DNA of 64,000 nt. It comes from Sphaerisporangium sp040685555 (GTDB taxonomy: Bacteria; Actinomycetota; Actinomycetes; Streptosporangiales; Streptosporangiaceae). The notes below the pieces were generated by a model that saw only the letters and a program-made list of their open reading frames with translations, searched no databases and was not told where the DNA came from. The translations under genes and the position numbers were made by a program. Each line of letters starts with the position of its first letter. Positions within the stretch are counted from its first letter, which is position 1. The stretch is taken from assembly GCF_040685555.1 (NCBI RefSeq), contig NZ_JBFBIK010000015.1, forward strand, positions 1-64,000, given 5' to 3'. Below are positions 1-8,729 of the stretch, in pieces.

Positions 1-54
1 AACCCCACGGCGACGTGGGGGAGTCCCCGGCGTTCACGCCGGGGAGGATGTCAA
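1..54 (+). mobile_element. Right end of an IS200/IS605-family (TnpB-type) element
   Basis: Two adjacent hairpins are visible: CCCCAC/GTGGGG (3-8 with 15-20) and CCCCGGCG-TTCA-CGCCGGGG (25-44). The second is followed at once by GGATGTCAA ending at 54. IS605-group elements, including ISDra2, end in a subterminal hairpin followed by a TCAA-type cleavage site, and this region also forms the 3' part of the TnpB guide (omega) RNA. The element body, with any tnpB, would lie left of the window. Bases from 55 onward would then be host flank. The call rests on this end structure alone. Confidence 0.6.
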
Positions 55-155
55 CTCTTGTGCGACCCCGGTTGGAGCGCGCCAAAGCCGGCGTTTGTGG
101 AAGACTGCCGATCTGCTGACATCTCTATCTATCGCCCGCGAAGGGGCATTTTCGG

Positions 156-1649
156 ATGGGAACTCCTGGGCAGCTGGTGGTGAAGCGATACCGGCTGGTG
201 CGAGCACTCGGTCAGGGCGGCATGGGCATGGTCTGGGAGGGGCACGACACGCTCCTCGACCGGCCGGTGGCGGTCAAGGAAGTGCTGGTCCCGCACGGGC
301 TCGACTCCCGTCAGCAGCTCCAGATGGTCCACCGGACCTCCCGCGAAGCCCGTACGGCCGCGCGGCTCCACCACCGCTCCATCGTCGGCGTCTTCGACGT
401 GGCCGAGGAGGACGGGCGGCCCTGGATCATCATGGAGCTCGTGCCGTCGCGCTCGCTCGACCGGGTGATCGCCGGCGAGGGCCCGCTCTCGGTCACCCGC
501 GCCGCGAGGATCGGCCGCGAGGTCCTCACCGCCCTGTCCGTCGCGCACGAGGCCGGAGTCGTGCACCGCGACGTCAAACCGGCCAACATCCTCATCGGCT
601 ACGACGGCCGCGTGGTGCTCAGCGACTTCGGCATCGCGACGTCCCTCGGCGACCCCGTGGCCCAGCGGAGCGGCACGATCGGATCGCCCGGCTTCCTCGC
701 TCCCGAACGGGCGGCCGGGGCGGCCGCCGCACCGTCCGCCGACCTCTGGTCGCTCGGCGCGACGCTCTTCGCCACGGTCGTCGGCAAGCCCCCCTTCGAC
801 AGCGCCATGGGACCGCTGGCCTCGCTGCTCACCCAGGACGCCGAGCTCACCAAGGCGCCCGCCGAGCTGCGCCCGGTGCTGGCCGGCCTGCTCGCCAAGG
901 ATCCCGCCAAACGGATGAGCGCGGCCGAGGCCGGACGCCTGCTCGACGCCATCGTGGTGCCGGACGAGCCGGCGTCCGCACCCGCACTCGCCCGGGGCGC
1001 GAGCCGTACGAAGCTCCTCGCCGGGGTGGCGGCGGCCTTGGTCATCGCGGGCGCCATCGGCGGGTGGGCCGTTCTGCGGCCGGCCGGCACCGCGAGCGCG
1101 GGTCGCGCCGGCACGTCCCCGCCGAGGGTTCCCGCTTCGGGCGTGACCCCGCCCGCGACGCCCACGCCCACTCCGAGCCGGTTGAGGCTGAAGTGGCACG
1201 ACGCGGGCCAGGACTGGAAGGCGGCGGTTCCGCGAGCCTGGCGGCTCGGCATCCAGGAGGACTACTTCACCTGGGCCGACCGTACGGGCACGGCCTACCT
1301 CGGGCTGGAGGTCATCGACTCTCGCGGGAGAGACCCGCTGGACCTGCTGCGCGAGGTCGAGACGTCCCTTTCCGGCTCGGTGAGGAAGTACCGGAGGATC
1401 CGCCTCGAGAAGGTCCCCGCGAAGCGCGACGTCATGGCCGAGTGGGAGAGCACCTGGACCGGGCCCGGCTACCACTCGTGGGCGGTCAAGGGGGTGCCCT
1501 ACCACGAGCTCCAGAGGATGATCGTCACGGGCGACCGCATCAGCGTCATCGACTGGGTCACCACCACGGCCGAATGGGAACGTCTGAGCCCGACCATGGA
1601 CGCCGTGTTGAAGTACTACCACCCCCCGGGACTTACCACCCCCAGATGA
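156..1649 (+). CDS. Membrane-anchored Ser/Thr protein kinase (PknB-like)
   Basis: This 497-aa protein is a Hanks-type kinase. The kinase domain (about 12-265) has the glycine loop GQGGMGMVWEG, the ATP-binding Lys41 in VAVKEV, the catalytic loop HRDVKPANIL (Asp139), DFG (157-159) and APE (182-184). A single membrane segment (about 285-306) is followed by a Pro/Thr linker and an extracellular domain of about 170 aa without PASTA repeats. The ATG at 156 has AAGGGG 9 nt upstream. It stands alone, so its ligand and targets cannot be inferred. The extracellular domain is unrecognised. Confidence 0.93.
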   Translation: MGTPGQLVVKRYRLVRALGQGGMGMVWEGHDTLLDRPVAVKEVLVPHGLDSRQQLQMVHRTSREARTAARLHHRSIVGVFDVAEEDGRPWIIMELVPSRSLDRVIAGEGPLSVTRAARIGREVLTALSVAHEAGVVHRDVKPANILIGYDGRVVLSDFGIATSLGDPVAQRSGTIGSPGFLAPERAAGAAAAPSADLWSLGATLFATVVGKPPFDSAMGPLASLLTQDAELTKAPAELRPVLAGLLAKDPAKRMSAAEAGRLLDAIVVPDEPASAPALARGASRTKLLAGVAAALVIAGAIGGWAVLRPAGTASAGRAGTSPPRVPASGVTPPATPTPTPSRLRLKWHDAGQDWKAAVPRAWRLGIQEDYFTWADRTGTAYLGLEVIDSRGRDPLDLLREVETSLSGSVRKYRRIRLEKVPAKRDVMAEWESTWTGPGYHSWAVKGVPYHELQRMIVTGDRISVIDWVTTTAEWERLSPTMDAVLKYYHPPGLTTPR

Positions 1650-1777
1650 CCTTCAGGGTAGGTTCGCTGCCTGTCGGCGGCGGCGATGACGAATCCGCTC
1701 ACGGAGTGGCAACAAGGCATCGCCACCCGATGAATTCCTACTAAGGTCGGTCGTATCTCGATCACGAGGAGATGGGC

Positions 1778-2779
1778 ATGAGCTGGCTCTCGAAGCGTCT
1801 TCTTCTCGGCCACCTGCGCACGGGACCCACCGTTCTGCTGCCCGCCAAGTCGAGCCCGGCGGCGCTACTCGCGGTCCTGCGGCTGGCCGATCCCGGCGCG
1901 CAAGCCGACGGCGACGACATCGCGCTCACGGGGATCCGGGTGAAGCCCGGCCTCGAACTGTCAGAGCAGGAGCTCGGCAAGCTCCTGATCACCGACGAGA
2001 ACCAGCTCTGGGCTCATCGGGTGGTCGCCGACGGTCCGCTGCCCGTCGACGGTTTCGACAAGGGGCTGGCGGAGGGCATCGCCTACCGCCTCGGCGGCTG
2101 GGCGATGACCAGGGGTGAGATGACCGACCCCACCGACGACGACTCCCTGGGGCCGGTCGCGTACCTGGGGGAGATGCCGTCGCACGACGAGATGATCTCG
2201 CTGCTGCGCGGCCACCTGCGCCCCGCCGAGTCACTGAAGCCGGCCTGGGAGAAGGCCGGCTCCGCGGAGCTCCTCGACGGGATCGTCCACCGGTACAAGG
2301 AAGACTTCCGCATGTACGGCGGAGCCGACATCCTGGTGTCCCTCGCCTACACGACCAAGATCCCTTCGGCCGTGCGCGCCGTCATGCCGTACGCCATCGA
2401 GGTCGTGCAGGTGGACGTGCGCCCCTTCGAGGACTCCGACGGCACGATCGTCCTCACCGGGGACGAAGCCCTGCTCGACACCGGGGCCGTGGCCCTCGCC
2501 ATCGCGGATGCCTTCAACGGGCTCGTGACGGACACCTGGGGCTTCCAGATCTCCACCCCCGAGGACCTCCTCCCCCCGCCCCCACCCGACTCACCCTCCG
2601 CCGACGCGACCTCTCCCAACTCGACTTCCCCCAACCCGACTTCCAGCGGCTCGACTTCCAGCGGCTCGACTTCCTCCGATGGGACTCCACCCGACTCAAC
2701 CCCACCCGACGCGACCTCGCCTGACTCGACTTCCCCCGACGCGACTCGTAGCGACTCGACTTCCTCGGACGCCACCTAA
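1778..2779 (+). CDS. Hypothetical protein with Ser/Thr/Pro-rich repeat tail
   Basis: A protein of 333 aa that I do not recognise. About 265 N-terminal residues look globular and soluble; there is no signal peptide or membrane segment. The last 60 or so residues are a low-complexity tail of degenerate five-residue units (TSPNS, TSSGS, TPPDS, TSPDA). The ATG at 1778 is preferred over the one at 1772 because GAGGAG (1765-1770) is then 7 nt away. The tail could be a flexible linker or a phosphorylation target of the kinase encoded just upstream, but that is only proximity. Confidence 0.8.
   Translation: MSWLSKRLLLGHLRTGPTVLLPAKSSPAALLAVLRLADPGAQADGDDIALTGIRVKPGLELSEQELGKLLITDENQLWAHRVVADGPLPVDGFDKGLAEGIAYRLGGWAMTRGEMTDPTDDDSLGPVAYLGEMPSHDEMISLLRGHLRPAESLKPAWEKAGSAELLDGIVHRYKEDFRMYGGADILVSLAYTTKIPSAVRAVMPYAIEVVQVDVRPFEDSDGTIVLTGDEALLDTGAVALAIADAFNGLVTDTWGFQISTPEDLLPPPPPDSPSADATSPNSTSPNPTSSGSTSSGSTSSDGTPPDSTPPDATSPDSTSPDATRSDSTSSDAT
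2606..2776 (+). repeat. 15-bp-period coding minisatellite
   Basis: Degenerate tandem units built on ACTTCC/CGACTC blocks encode the five-residue Ser/Thr/Pro/Asp repeats at the C-terminus of the preceding protein. The period is a multiple of three, so copy-number change keeps the frame. Confidence 0.8.
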
Positions 2780-2785
2780 GCCGTA

Positions 2786-2839
2786 CGCACCCCCTGATGG
2801 CCCTCGGCCGGGCGCACCCCCTGATGGCCCTCGGCCGGG
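2786..2839. repeat. Two perfect 27-bp tandem copies after the stop codon
   Basis: The unit beginning CGCACCCCCTGATGG occurs at 2786-2812 and again, identical, at 2813-2839. It lies between the stop of the repeat-tail protein (2779) and the end of the convergent permease gene (2897). No hairpin terminator is obvious in it. Confidence 0.85.
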
Positions 2840-2896
2840 CGCGCCGGGCGCCACGCGGCCCCGCATAGGCCGGGCAGGACAGTGGGGGCTCGCCGG

Positions 2897-4840
2897 TCAG
2901 CCGACGTGGACCGGGGGGCGGCGGGTGTCGTCGGGCTCGGCCTGGCGGAGCACCTCACGGGTCAGAGGCGCGACGTCGCCGCCGCCGAAGACCAGGTAGC
3001 GCAGGAGCGCCGCGATCGGGTTGCCCTCGGACCAGTGGAAGTAGACGTGCGGGAGCTTGCCGGTCTCGTCGCGGATGTGCAGCAGGACGGCCGCGATCGC
3101 GTTGGGGACGGTGGCGCCCTGCACCCGCAGGATCTTGTAGCCGTGCCGCTCCTCACCCACCACGCACAGCTCTGAGTGGAACTCCGAGGCGTCCTCCACG
3201 GTGATCTCGAGGAAGAGCAGGGGCTCGTCGTCGGGCAGGTGGTGGTTGCGCCGCGTCTCGTGGTCCTTCTCGGCGTACTCCCGCTCGTCACGCGCGTCGG
3301 GCTCGTTGGCGATGATGCGGATCTTGCCGGGGACGTCGACGAGGCGCTTGGCCTGTTCGTCGAACTCGATGGCGCTGACGCGCAGCTCGGTGGAGCGCGT
3401 GGCCCGCGAGATGATCGAGGTGACGACGATGGCGATGACGAAGAAGAAGGCGATCTTCAACCCGTCGGGGCGCTCGATGATGTTCGCGATGGCCGTGTAG
3501 GCGAGGATCAGCGCGACCACACCGAAGCCGGCGGCCCGGCCCCGCCTGCCGTGCTGCCAGGAGGACAGGGTGACCGCGACCGCGGCCGAAAGGATCAGCG
3601 CGAGCACGCCCGTGGCGTACGCCCCGCCCTGCTCCTCGACCCCCGCGTGGAAGAACATCGTGATGGCGAAGGCGATGGCGGTGAACACCAGCACCAGGGG
3701 ACGCACCGCCCGGGTCCAGTCGGGGGCCATGCCGTAGCGGGGGAGATAGCGCGGCACGATGTTCAGCAGCCCCGCCATGGCCGACGCGCCGGCGAACCAG
3801 AGGATGGCGATCGTGCTGATGTCGTACGCCGTGCCGAACAGGTCGCCGAGATACTGGTGGGCGAGGTAGGCCAGAGCGCGCCCGCTGGCCTTGCCGCCCT
3901 CCTTGAACTCCTCCGGCGGGATCAGCACGCTGGTCGCGAAGCTGCTGGCCATGAGGAAGACGCTCATGATCAGCGCGGCGACGGTCAGCAGCCGCCTGGC
4001 GCCCTTGATGCGCTCCTCAAGATCGCCCTTCACGAGAGGCATCACCGCGACGCCGGTCTCGAACCCTGACAGGCCGAGGGCGAGCTTCGGCATCACGAAG
4101 AGCGAGAGGCCGATCATCGCGAGCGGCCCCGAATGCTCGGTGGTGAGCGCGTGCTGCCAGTCACCGACCATGGCCGGATGGGCGATGGCCTGCACGACGG
4201 CCGTGACCACGACCACGACGTTGAACAGGAGGTAGACCGCCACGAGGACCACGGCCAGGCCGATCGCCTCGCTGAAGCCGCCCAGGAACACCAGGCCGAG
4301 CAGCGCGATGAGCAGCAGCGTGATCGGGACCTTCCACCCCTCGAAGAAGTCGGGGACGAAGGGGTTCTGCAGGACGTGGGCCGTGGCGTCGGCCGCGGAC
4401 AGGGTGATCGTGACGACGAACGCCGTGGCGACGAACCCGAGCAGGAACAGCACCAGAAGCTTGCCCCGCCACCCAGGCAGCAGGCCTTCGAGCATGGACA
4501 GCGAGCCCAGGCCGTTCGGGCTTTCGGCGGCCACGGCGCGGTAGGTCGGCAGCGCGCCGAACAGGGTGAGCGCGACGAGCAGCAGCGTGGCGATGGGCGA
4601 GAGCGACCCGGCGGCCAGCGCGGCGATGCCCGGCTGGTAGCCGAGCGTCGAGAAGTAGTCGACACCGGTGAGGCACATGACCTGCCACCACCGGTGCTGC
4701 TCGTGGGCCGCCGGCTCAGCGTGGTGGCCGATGGACTTGCGGTCGGACTGGAGCAGGCCATGCAGCAGCCAGGCGCGCAGCTTGTCGTCGGCGCGCTCGT
4801 CGGCCGCCGGCGGAGTGGAAGTGGCCGCCACCCTTGTCAC
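2897..4840 (-). CDS. APC-superfamily amino-acid permease
   Basis: A 647-aa integral membrane protein with about 12 hydrophobic helices from residue 60 to 480. An early segment reads LTGVDYFSTLGYQPG, an APC-type first-helix motif. A hydrophilic cytosolic region of about 150 aa follows the last helix. The family couples amino-acid or polyamine uptake to protons or sodium, but the substrate cannot be read from the sequence. The start is GTG at 4840; another GTG three codons downstream is possible. The gene is divergent from the ATPase gene at 5039. Confidence 0.85.
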   Translation of the reverse strand: MTRVAATSTPPAADERADDKLRAWLLHGLLQSDRKSIGHHAEPAAHEQHRWWQVMCLTGVDYFSTLGYQPGIAALAAGSLSPIATLLLVALTLFGALPTYRAVAAESPNGLGSLSMLEGLLPGWRGKLLVLFLLGFVATAFVVTITLSAADATAHVLQNPFVPDFFEGWKVPITLLLIALLGLVFLGGFSEAIGLAVVLVAVYLLFNVVVVVTAVVQAIAHPAMVGDWQHALTTEHSGPLAMIGLSLFVMPKLALGLSGFETGVAVMPLVKGDLEERIKGARRLLTVAALIMSVFLMASSFATSVLIPPEEFKEGGKASGRALAYLAHQYLGDLFGTAYDISTIAILWFAGASAMAGLLNIVPRYLPRYGMAPDWTRAVRPLVLVFTAIAFAITMFFHAGVEEQGGAYATGVLALILSAAVAVTLSSWQHGRRGRAAGFGVVALILAYTAIANIIERPDGLKIAFFFVIAIVVTSIISRATRSTELRVSAIEFDEQAKRLVDVPGKIRIIANEPDARDEREYAEKDHETRRNHHLPDDEPLLFLEITVEDASEFHSELCVVGEERHGYKILRVQGATVPNAIAAVLLHIRDETGKLPHVYFHWSEGNPIAALLRYLVFGGGDVAPLTREVLRQAEPDDTRRPPVHVG

Positions 4841-5002
4841 CCCTTCGTAAGTGCCGCAGGACGACAGGAACCCTACTCACAGCCGGGGTCGGCGGCGACC
4901 AACCCGTGCCTCCTGTGGATAACCGTGACGAGGACCTGATGAGGCCGGGTCATGAATCGCTGAGGAAAGGCCAGGCGCGTGGCATGATGAGGCGCCCGGT
5001 AC

Positions 5003-5021
5003 TTGCAATGGTTTTCATAAT
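5003..5021 (+). promoter_or_regulatory. Putative Zur-like operator overlapping a -10 box
   Basis: TTGCAATGGTTTTCA (5003-5017) matches the actinobacterial Zur consensus TGAAAATGATTTTCA at 11 of 15 positions as I count it. CATAAT (5016-5021) resembles a -10 hexamer and lies 18 nt before the ATG at 5039. A -35 is not clear. The Zur assignment is tentative. Confidence 0.3.
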
Positions 5022-5038
5022 CAGATTGGATCCGACAC

Positions 5039-5995
5039 ATGAGAGTTGCCTTCGTCGGCAAGGGCGGGAGCGGTAAGACGACGCTTTCGTCGCTGTTCGC
5101 CAGGTATGCAGCACGGCTGAGCGGCCAGGTGGTCGCCATCGACGCCGATATCAACCAGCACCTCGGGCTGGTGCTCGGGCTCGACCCGTCGGCGCTGCCC
5201 CAACCGCTGGGCGCCCATATAAGCGAGATCAAGGAGTACCTGCGGGGCGACAACCCCCGGGTCACCTCCGCCACGTCCATGGTGAAGACCACCCCGCCAG
5301 GCCGGGGCTCCCGGCTGGTGAGCGTCACCGATCCCTTCTTCATGGAGCGGTTCGCCACCGGCGTCCAGGGATTCCAGCTGATGGTCACCGGCCCCTTCAA
5401 CGAGGACGACTTGGGCGTGGCGTGCTACCACTCCAAGGTCGGCGCGGTGGAGCTCTTCCTCAACCATCTGGTCGACGGGCACGACGAGCACGTCATCGTC
5501 GACATGACCGCCGGCGGCGACTCGTTCGCCTCCGGGCTGTTCACCCGGTTCGACATGACCTTCCTGGTCGCCGAGCCGACGAGGCAGGGCGTGAGCGTCT
5601 ACCGCCAGTACCGCGACCACGCCCGCGACTTCGACGTGCCGATCGCGGTGGTCGGCAACAAGGTCCATTCCGAGGCCGACGTCGCCTTCCTCCGGGAGCA
5701 GGTGGGCGACGACCTGCTGGTGTGCCTGGAGCACTCGCCTGCCGTCCGCTCCATGGAGCAGGGCCGCGCGTTCGGCCTCGACGACCTCGAACCGGCCAAC
5801 CGGGAGGCCCTCACGGTGCTCATGAGCCACCTGAGCGCCCAGAAGAAGGACTGGGAGAGGTTCGGCCGCCAGGCGATCGAGTTCCACACCCGCAACGCGC
5901 GGGCGTGGGCCAACCGGGCCACCGGCGAGGACCTTCTCCAGCAGATCGACCACGACTTCGTCTTCGGCGAGCGACCGACCGTCGGAGCCGGATGA
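5039..5995 (+). CDS. CooC/MinD-like P-loop ATPase
   Basis: A 318-aa SIMIBI-class nucleotide-binding protein. It begins MRVAFVGKGGSGKTT, a deviant Walker A with the signature lysine (residues 7-15), followed by VVAIDADINQH (switch I type) and VIVDMTAGGDSF (Walker B region). Relatives mature metalloenzymes (CooC) or position proteins (MinD). No CO-dehydrogenase genes are nearby, so the client is unknown. The next gene starts 99 bp downstream on the same strand, and the pair may be functionally linked. Confidence 0.85.
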   Translation: MRVAFVGKGGSGKTTLSSLFARYAARLSGQVVAIDADINQHLGLVLGLDPSALPQPLGAHISEIKEYLRGDNPRVTSATSMVKTTPPGRGSRLVSVTDPFFMERFATGVQGFQLMVTGPFNEDDLGVACYHSKVGAVELFLNHLVDGHDEHVIVDMTAGGDSFASGLFTRFDMTFLVAEPTRQGVSVYRQYRDHARDFDVPIAVVGNKVHSEADVAFLREQVGDDLLVCLEHSPAVRSMEQGRAFGLDDLEPANREALTVLMSHLSAQKKDWERFGRQAIEFHTRNARAWANRATGEDLLQQIDHDFVFGERPTVGAG

Positions 5996-6094
5996 GGGCC
6001 GGGCGCCTACGCGACTGTGCCCATAACGCCACCTGGAGTCGGGGCGAACCGGCGCCTAACGTCGAGTTCGTCCCTCCCGAGAGGAGAACCAAAC

Positions 6095-6481
6095 ATGTCG
6101 CTGACCGTTCCGAACGAGCTCATCGACCAGGCCCGCGCGGGTGAAGTCGACGACGAGGCGTTCCTCGCCTGCGTCCGCGACTCCCTCCCGTACGCCTGGA
6201 CCCTGATCACCGGGCTGGTCCGGCAACGCCAGGAGGACGGCGCCGAGTTCGCGGACAACCACACGCCACCACCGGACGAGGCCGCGCGCGGCCAGCTCCT
6301 GCGGTGCCTGGCCAGCGACGCGATGCGCGGTGCGCTGGAGCGTCACTTCGGCGTGCGGCTAGCCTTCCAGAACTGCCACCGCGTCGCCGTGTTCGACCCG
6401 ACGGCCGAGAAGGCGCACGCGGAGTTCGTCACCGCGCGCGCCCAGATCCTCAACCAGCAGCCCGACCTGGTCGACTGCTGA
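6095..6481 (+). CDS. Conserved actinobacterial protein (resembles the SCO5389 family)
   Basis: A 128-aa soluble protein. The ATG at 6095 is chosen because GAGAGGAGAA lies just upstream; an in-frame start at 6017 lacks such a site. Conserved-looking blocks include LPYAWTLITGLV, ADNHTPPP and GALERHFGVRLAFQNCHRVA. I recall this pattern from a streptomycete family named after SCO5389, of unknown function. It follows the P-loop ATPase gene, and co-transcription is likely. Confidence 0.8.
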   Translation: MSLTVPNELIDQARAGEVDDEAFLACVRDSLPYAWTLITGLVRQRQEDGAEFADNHTPPPDEAARGQLLRCLASDAMRGALERHFGVRLAFQNCHRVAVFDPTAEKAHAEFVTARAQILNQQPDLVDC

Positions 6482-6514
6482 CGCGGAGCACACTCCGTAC
6501 GGCTCCCGCCACCC

Positions 6515-6777
6515 ACGACGGCGGGAGCCGTACCGGTTTCGGCGCGCACGACGGCGGGAGCCGTACCGGTTTCGGCGCGCACGACGGCGGGAGCCGTACC
6601 GNNNNNNNNNNNNNNNNNNNNNNNNNNNNNNNNNNNNNNNNNNNNNNNNNNNNNNNNNNNNNNNNNNNNNNNNNNNNNNNNNNNNNNNNNNNNNNNNNNN
6701 GGTTTCGGCGCGCACGACGGTGGGACGTACGGGTTTCCGGCACGCATGACGTGGGATGTAACGGTTTCCGGCACGTA
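6515..6777. repeat. 33-bp tandem repeat interrupted by an assembly gap
   Basis: Units of 33 bp containing GACGGCGGGAGCCGTACC and GGTTTCGGCGCGCAC run head to tail up to the N run and resume directly after it. The right flank decays into degenerate copies (GACGGTGGGACGTACGG, then GACGTGGGATGTAACGG). All complete copies seen are near-identical. The array lies between a stop codon and the remnant LysR gene, so it appears non-coding. Confidence 0.9.
6602..6700. other. Assembly gap (99 N)
   Basis: A run of 99 N inside the 33-bp minisatellite. The length is probably a placeholder because the repeat could not be resolved. Confidence 0.95.
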
Positions 6778-7193
6778 CTACTCGGCGGAGAACCGCACCG
6801 GCGCGAGGTCGGCGGCCAGGTAGCGCGCCGCCACGTGCAAGGCCCGCAGCGTCGCGGCCACGGACGGGCCGGGGCGAACGCCACCGCGGCCGTCGGGAAG
6901 GCGGTCACGACGACGCGGCCCGAAGGAGTGGCAGCGTGGGCGGACAGGTCGGACTCGGCCGTCTCCACCATGGCGAGGATCCGCTCGGCGTGCTCGACCA
7001 GACGGTGCCCCGCCTCCGTGAGCTCGGCACTTCGGGACGTACGGTCCAGCAGAACCGAGCCCGCCTCGCGTTCCAGGGCCGCCAGTTGCTGGGAGACAGC
7101 CGACGCGCTGTACCCGAGCGAGGCGGCGGTCGCGGCGATGCTCCCTCTGCGCGCGAACTCGCAGAGCAATGCCAGGCGCCGGAGGTGGAGCAT
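6778..7193 (-). pseudogene. LysR-type regulator, internally deleted and frameshifted
   Basis: The first 100 or so residues are an intact LysR start: a winged helix-turn-helix (MLHLRRLALLCEFARRGS..., then SASAVSQQLAALE) and the beginning of the effector domain (VVVTAFPTAAVAFAPA). At about 6870 the frame is lost. In the next frame a typical LysR C-terminus of about 25 residues (ATLRALHVAARYLAADL) runs to a stop at 6778. About 170-180 residues of the ligand-binding domain are missing compared with the usual 300. The start has AAGGAGA upstream. The gene is divergent from the aminotransferase it presumably once controlled. Confidence 0.75.
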
Positions 7194-7291
7194 CGGTTCT
7201 CCTTATGGTCACCCACGAAAAGCCTCGCTTGTACTGATGGGTGTACCCGCTCAAGCTTGGGGACGTTCCCTCGGACCAGGAGGTTACGACC

Positions 7292-8566
7292 ATGAACATC
7301 ACGCTTTCTGCCACTCTGGCGGCCAATGAGGACATTGCCCGAAGACGTCGCGCCGGGCAGCGGGTCCTGAACCTCGCCTTCGGCGAGGCCGGCTTACCCG
7401 TCCACCCGGCACTGCGCGAGCGCCTCGCCGAGGCCTCACGAGAGAACGGCTACGGACCCGTCGCGGGCGCCCTCGGCCTGCGCGAGGCGGCGGCGGGGTA
7501 CTGGGCCCGCCGCGGGCTGCCCACCGATCCCGAATCGGTCGTCTGCGGCCCCGGAAGCAAGCCCCTGCTCTACGCGCTCCTGCTCGCGATCGGCGGCGAC
7601 ATCGTGCTGCCGATGCCGAGCTGGGTGAGCTACGCGGCCCAGGCCGAGCTCGCCGGCGTCCGCCCGATCCTCGTACCGGCGCCTCCCGGCGAGGGGGGGA
7701 CGCCGGACCCCGACCAGGTGGTGGGCGCGGTGCTCCATGCGCGCGCTCAGGGCCGTACGGTCAACACGATCCTGCTGACGCTGCCCGACAACCCGACGGG
7801 CAGGCTGGCGGCCCCGGAGACCGTCACCCGCCTCGTGCGGATCGCCCGCGGCCTGGACCTGATGATCATCTCGGACGAGATCTACCGCGACCTCGTCCAC
7901 GACGAGAACGCGGCGTTCCTGAGCCCGGCCGACATCGCACCCGAGCGGACCGTCGTCACCAGCGGGCTGAGCAAGAGCCTCGCGATCGGCGGGTGGCGCA
8001 TCGGGGTGGCTCGGCTCACCTCGGCGCCCCTGCGCGACAGGCTCCTCGCCATCGCCTCCGAGATCTGGTCGAGCCCGGCCACCCCGGTGCAGCAGGCGGC
8101 GGCGTACGCGTACACCGAGCCGCCCGAGCTGGTCGAGCGCGTCACCGCGAGCAGGAGGCTTCACGGCACCGTGGCGCGCGCGGTGGCCGACCGGTTCGCG
8201 AGGGCGGGCGCCCACCTGGCGTACCCGCAGGGAGGGTTCTACCTCTACCCCGACCTCGCGCCCCTGCGGCGGTTCGCCACCTCCGCCGAGCTCGCCTCGA
8301 CCCTGCTCGACGAGTACGGGGTGGGCGTGCTTCCCGGGTCGGCGTTCGGTGACGCGCCCGGGAACCACCGCGTGCGGGTCGCCACCAGCCTCCTGTACGG
8401 GGAGGGCGAGGAGCAACGGCTGGCCACGCTGGACGCCGAGCGACCCCTCGATCTGCCATGGGTGGCGGCCTCTCTCGGGCACCTGGAAGAGGCCCTCGCG
8501 GGGTTCACGGAAAGGAGGCGATTCGCCGCCTGGATGCCCGGCTCGCTGGCCCCGGTGACCCCGTGA
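7292..8566 (+). CDS. PLP-dependent class I/II aminotransferase
   Basis: A 424-aa fold-type I aminotransferase. Motifs include LPDNPTG, ISDEIYRDL and the PLP-lysine block SGLSKSLAIGGWRIG (about residues 224-237), with a C-terminal substrate arginine in NHRVRVATSLL. ATG at 7292 follows CAGGAGG at 7278-7284. Substrate specificity cannot be assigned from sequence; aspartate/aromatic types are closest in pattern. It is transcribed away from the broken LysR gene, so its original control may be lost. Confidence 0.92.
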   Translation: MNITLSATLAANEDIARRRRAGQRVLNLAFGEAGLPVHPALRERLAEASRENGYGPVAGALGLREAAAGYWARRGLPTDPESVVCGPGSKPLLYALLLAIGGDIVLPMPSWVSYAAQAELAGVRPILVPAPPGEGGTPDPDQVVGAVLHARAQGRTVNTILLTLPDNPTGRLAAPETVTRLVRIARGLDLMIISDEIYRDLVHDENAAFLSPADIAPERTVVTSGLSKSLAIGGWRIGVARLTSAPLRDRLLAIASEIWSSPATPVQQAAAYAYTEPPELVERVTASRRLHGTVARAVADRFARAGAHLAYPQGGFYLYPDLAPLRRFATSAELASTLLDEYGVGVLPGSAFGDAPGNHRVRVATSLLYGEGEEQRLATLDAERPLDLPWVAASLGHLEEALAGFTERRRFAAWMPGSLAPVTP

Positions 8567-8729
8567 TCGACATTACCGAACCTTTACCGTTCGCCCCCTG
8601 TGGGCGACGACCACAATCACCCGCCTGACCTGTGGTTTCATGCCCGGGATCACTGCCCTCCCGGACGCCCGCCAAGATGTTCCATCCGATTTGGCGCAGT
8701 GTCTAGAACAGAGCCCTCATCATGTGCTC

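Noticed and set aside
1..54. CRISPR repeat
   Set aside because: The two hairpins differ from one another and no repeat-spacer series follows; the TCAA end fits an IS605 boundary better.
6515..6777. CRISPR array at the 33-bp repeat
   Set aside because: Units are directly adjacent and without unique spacers, so it is a minisatellite.
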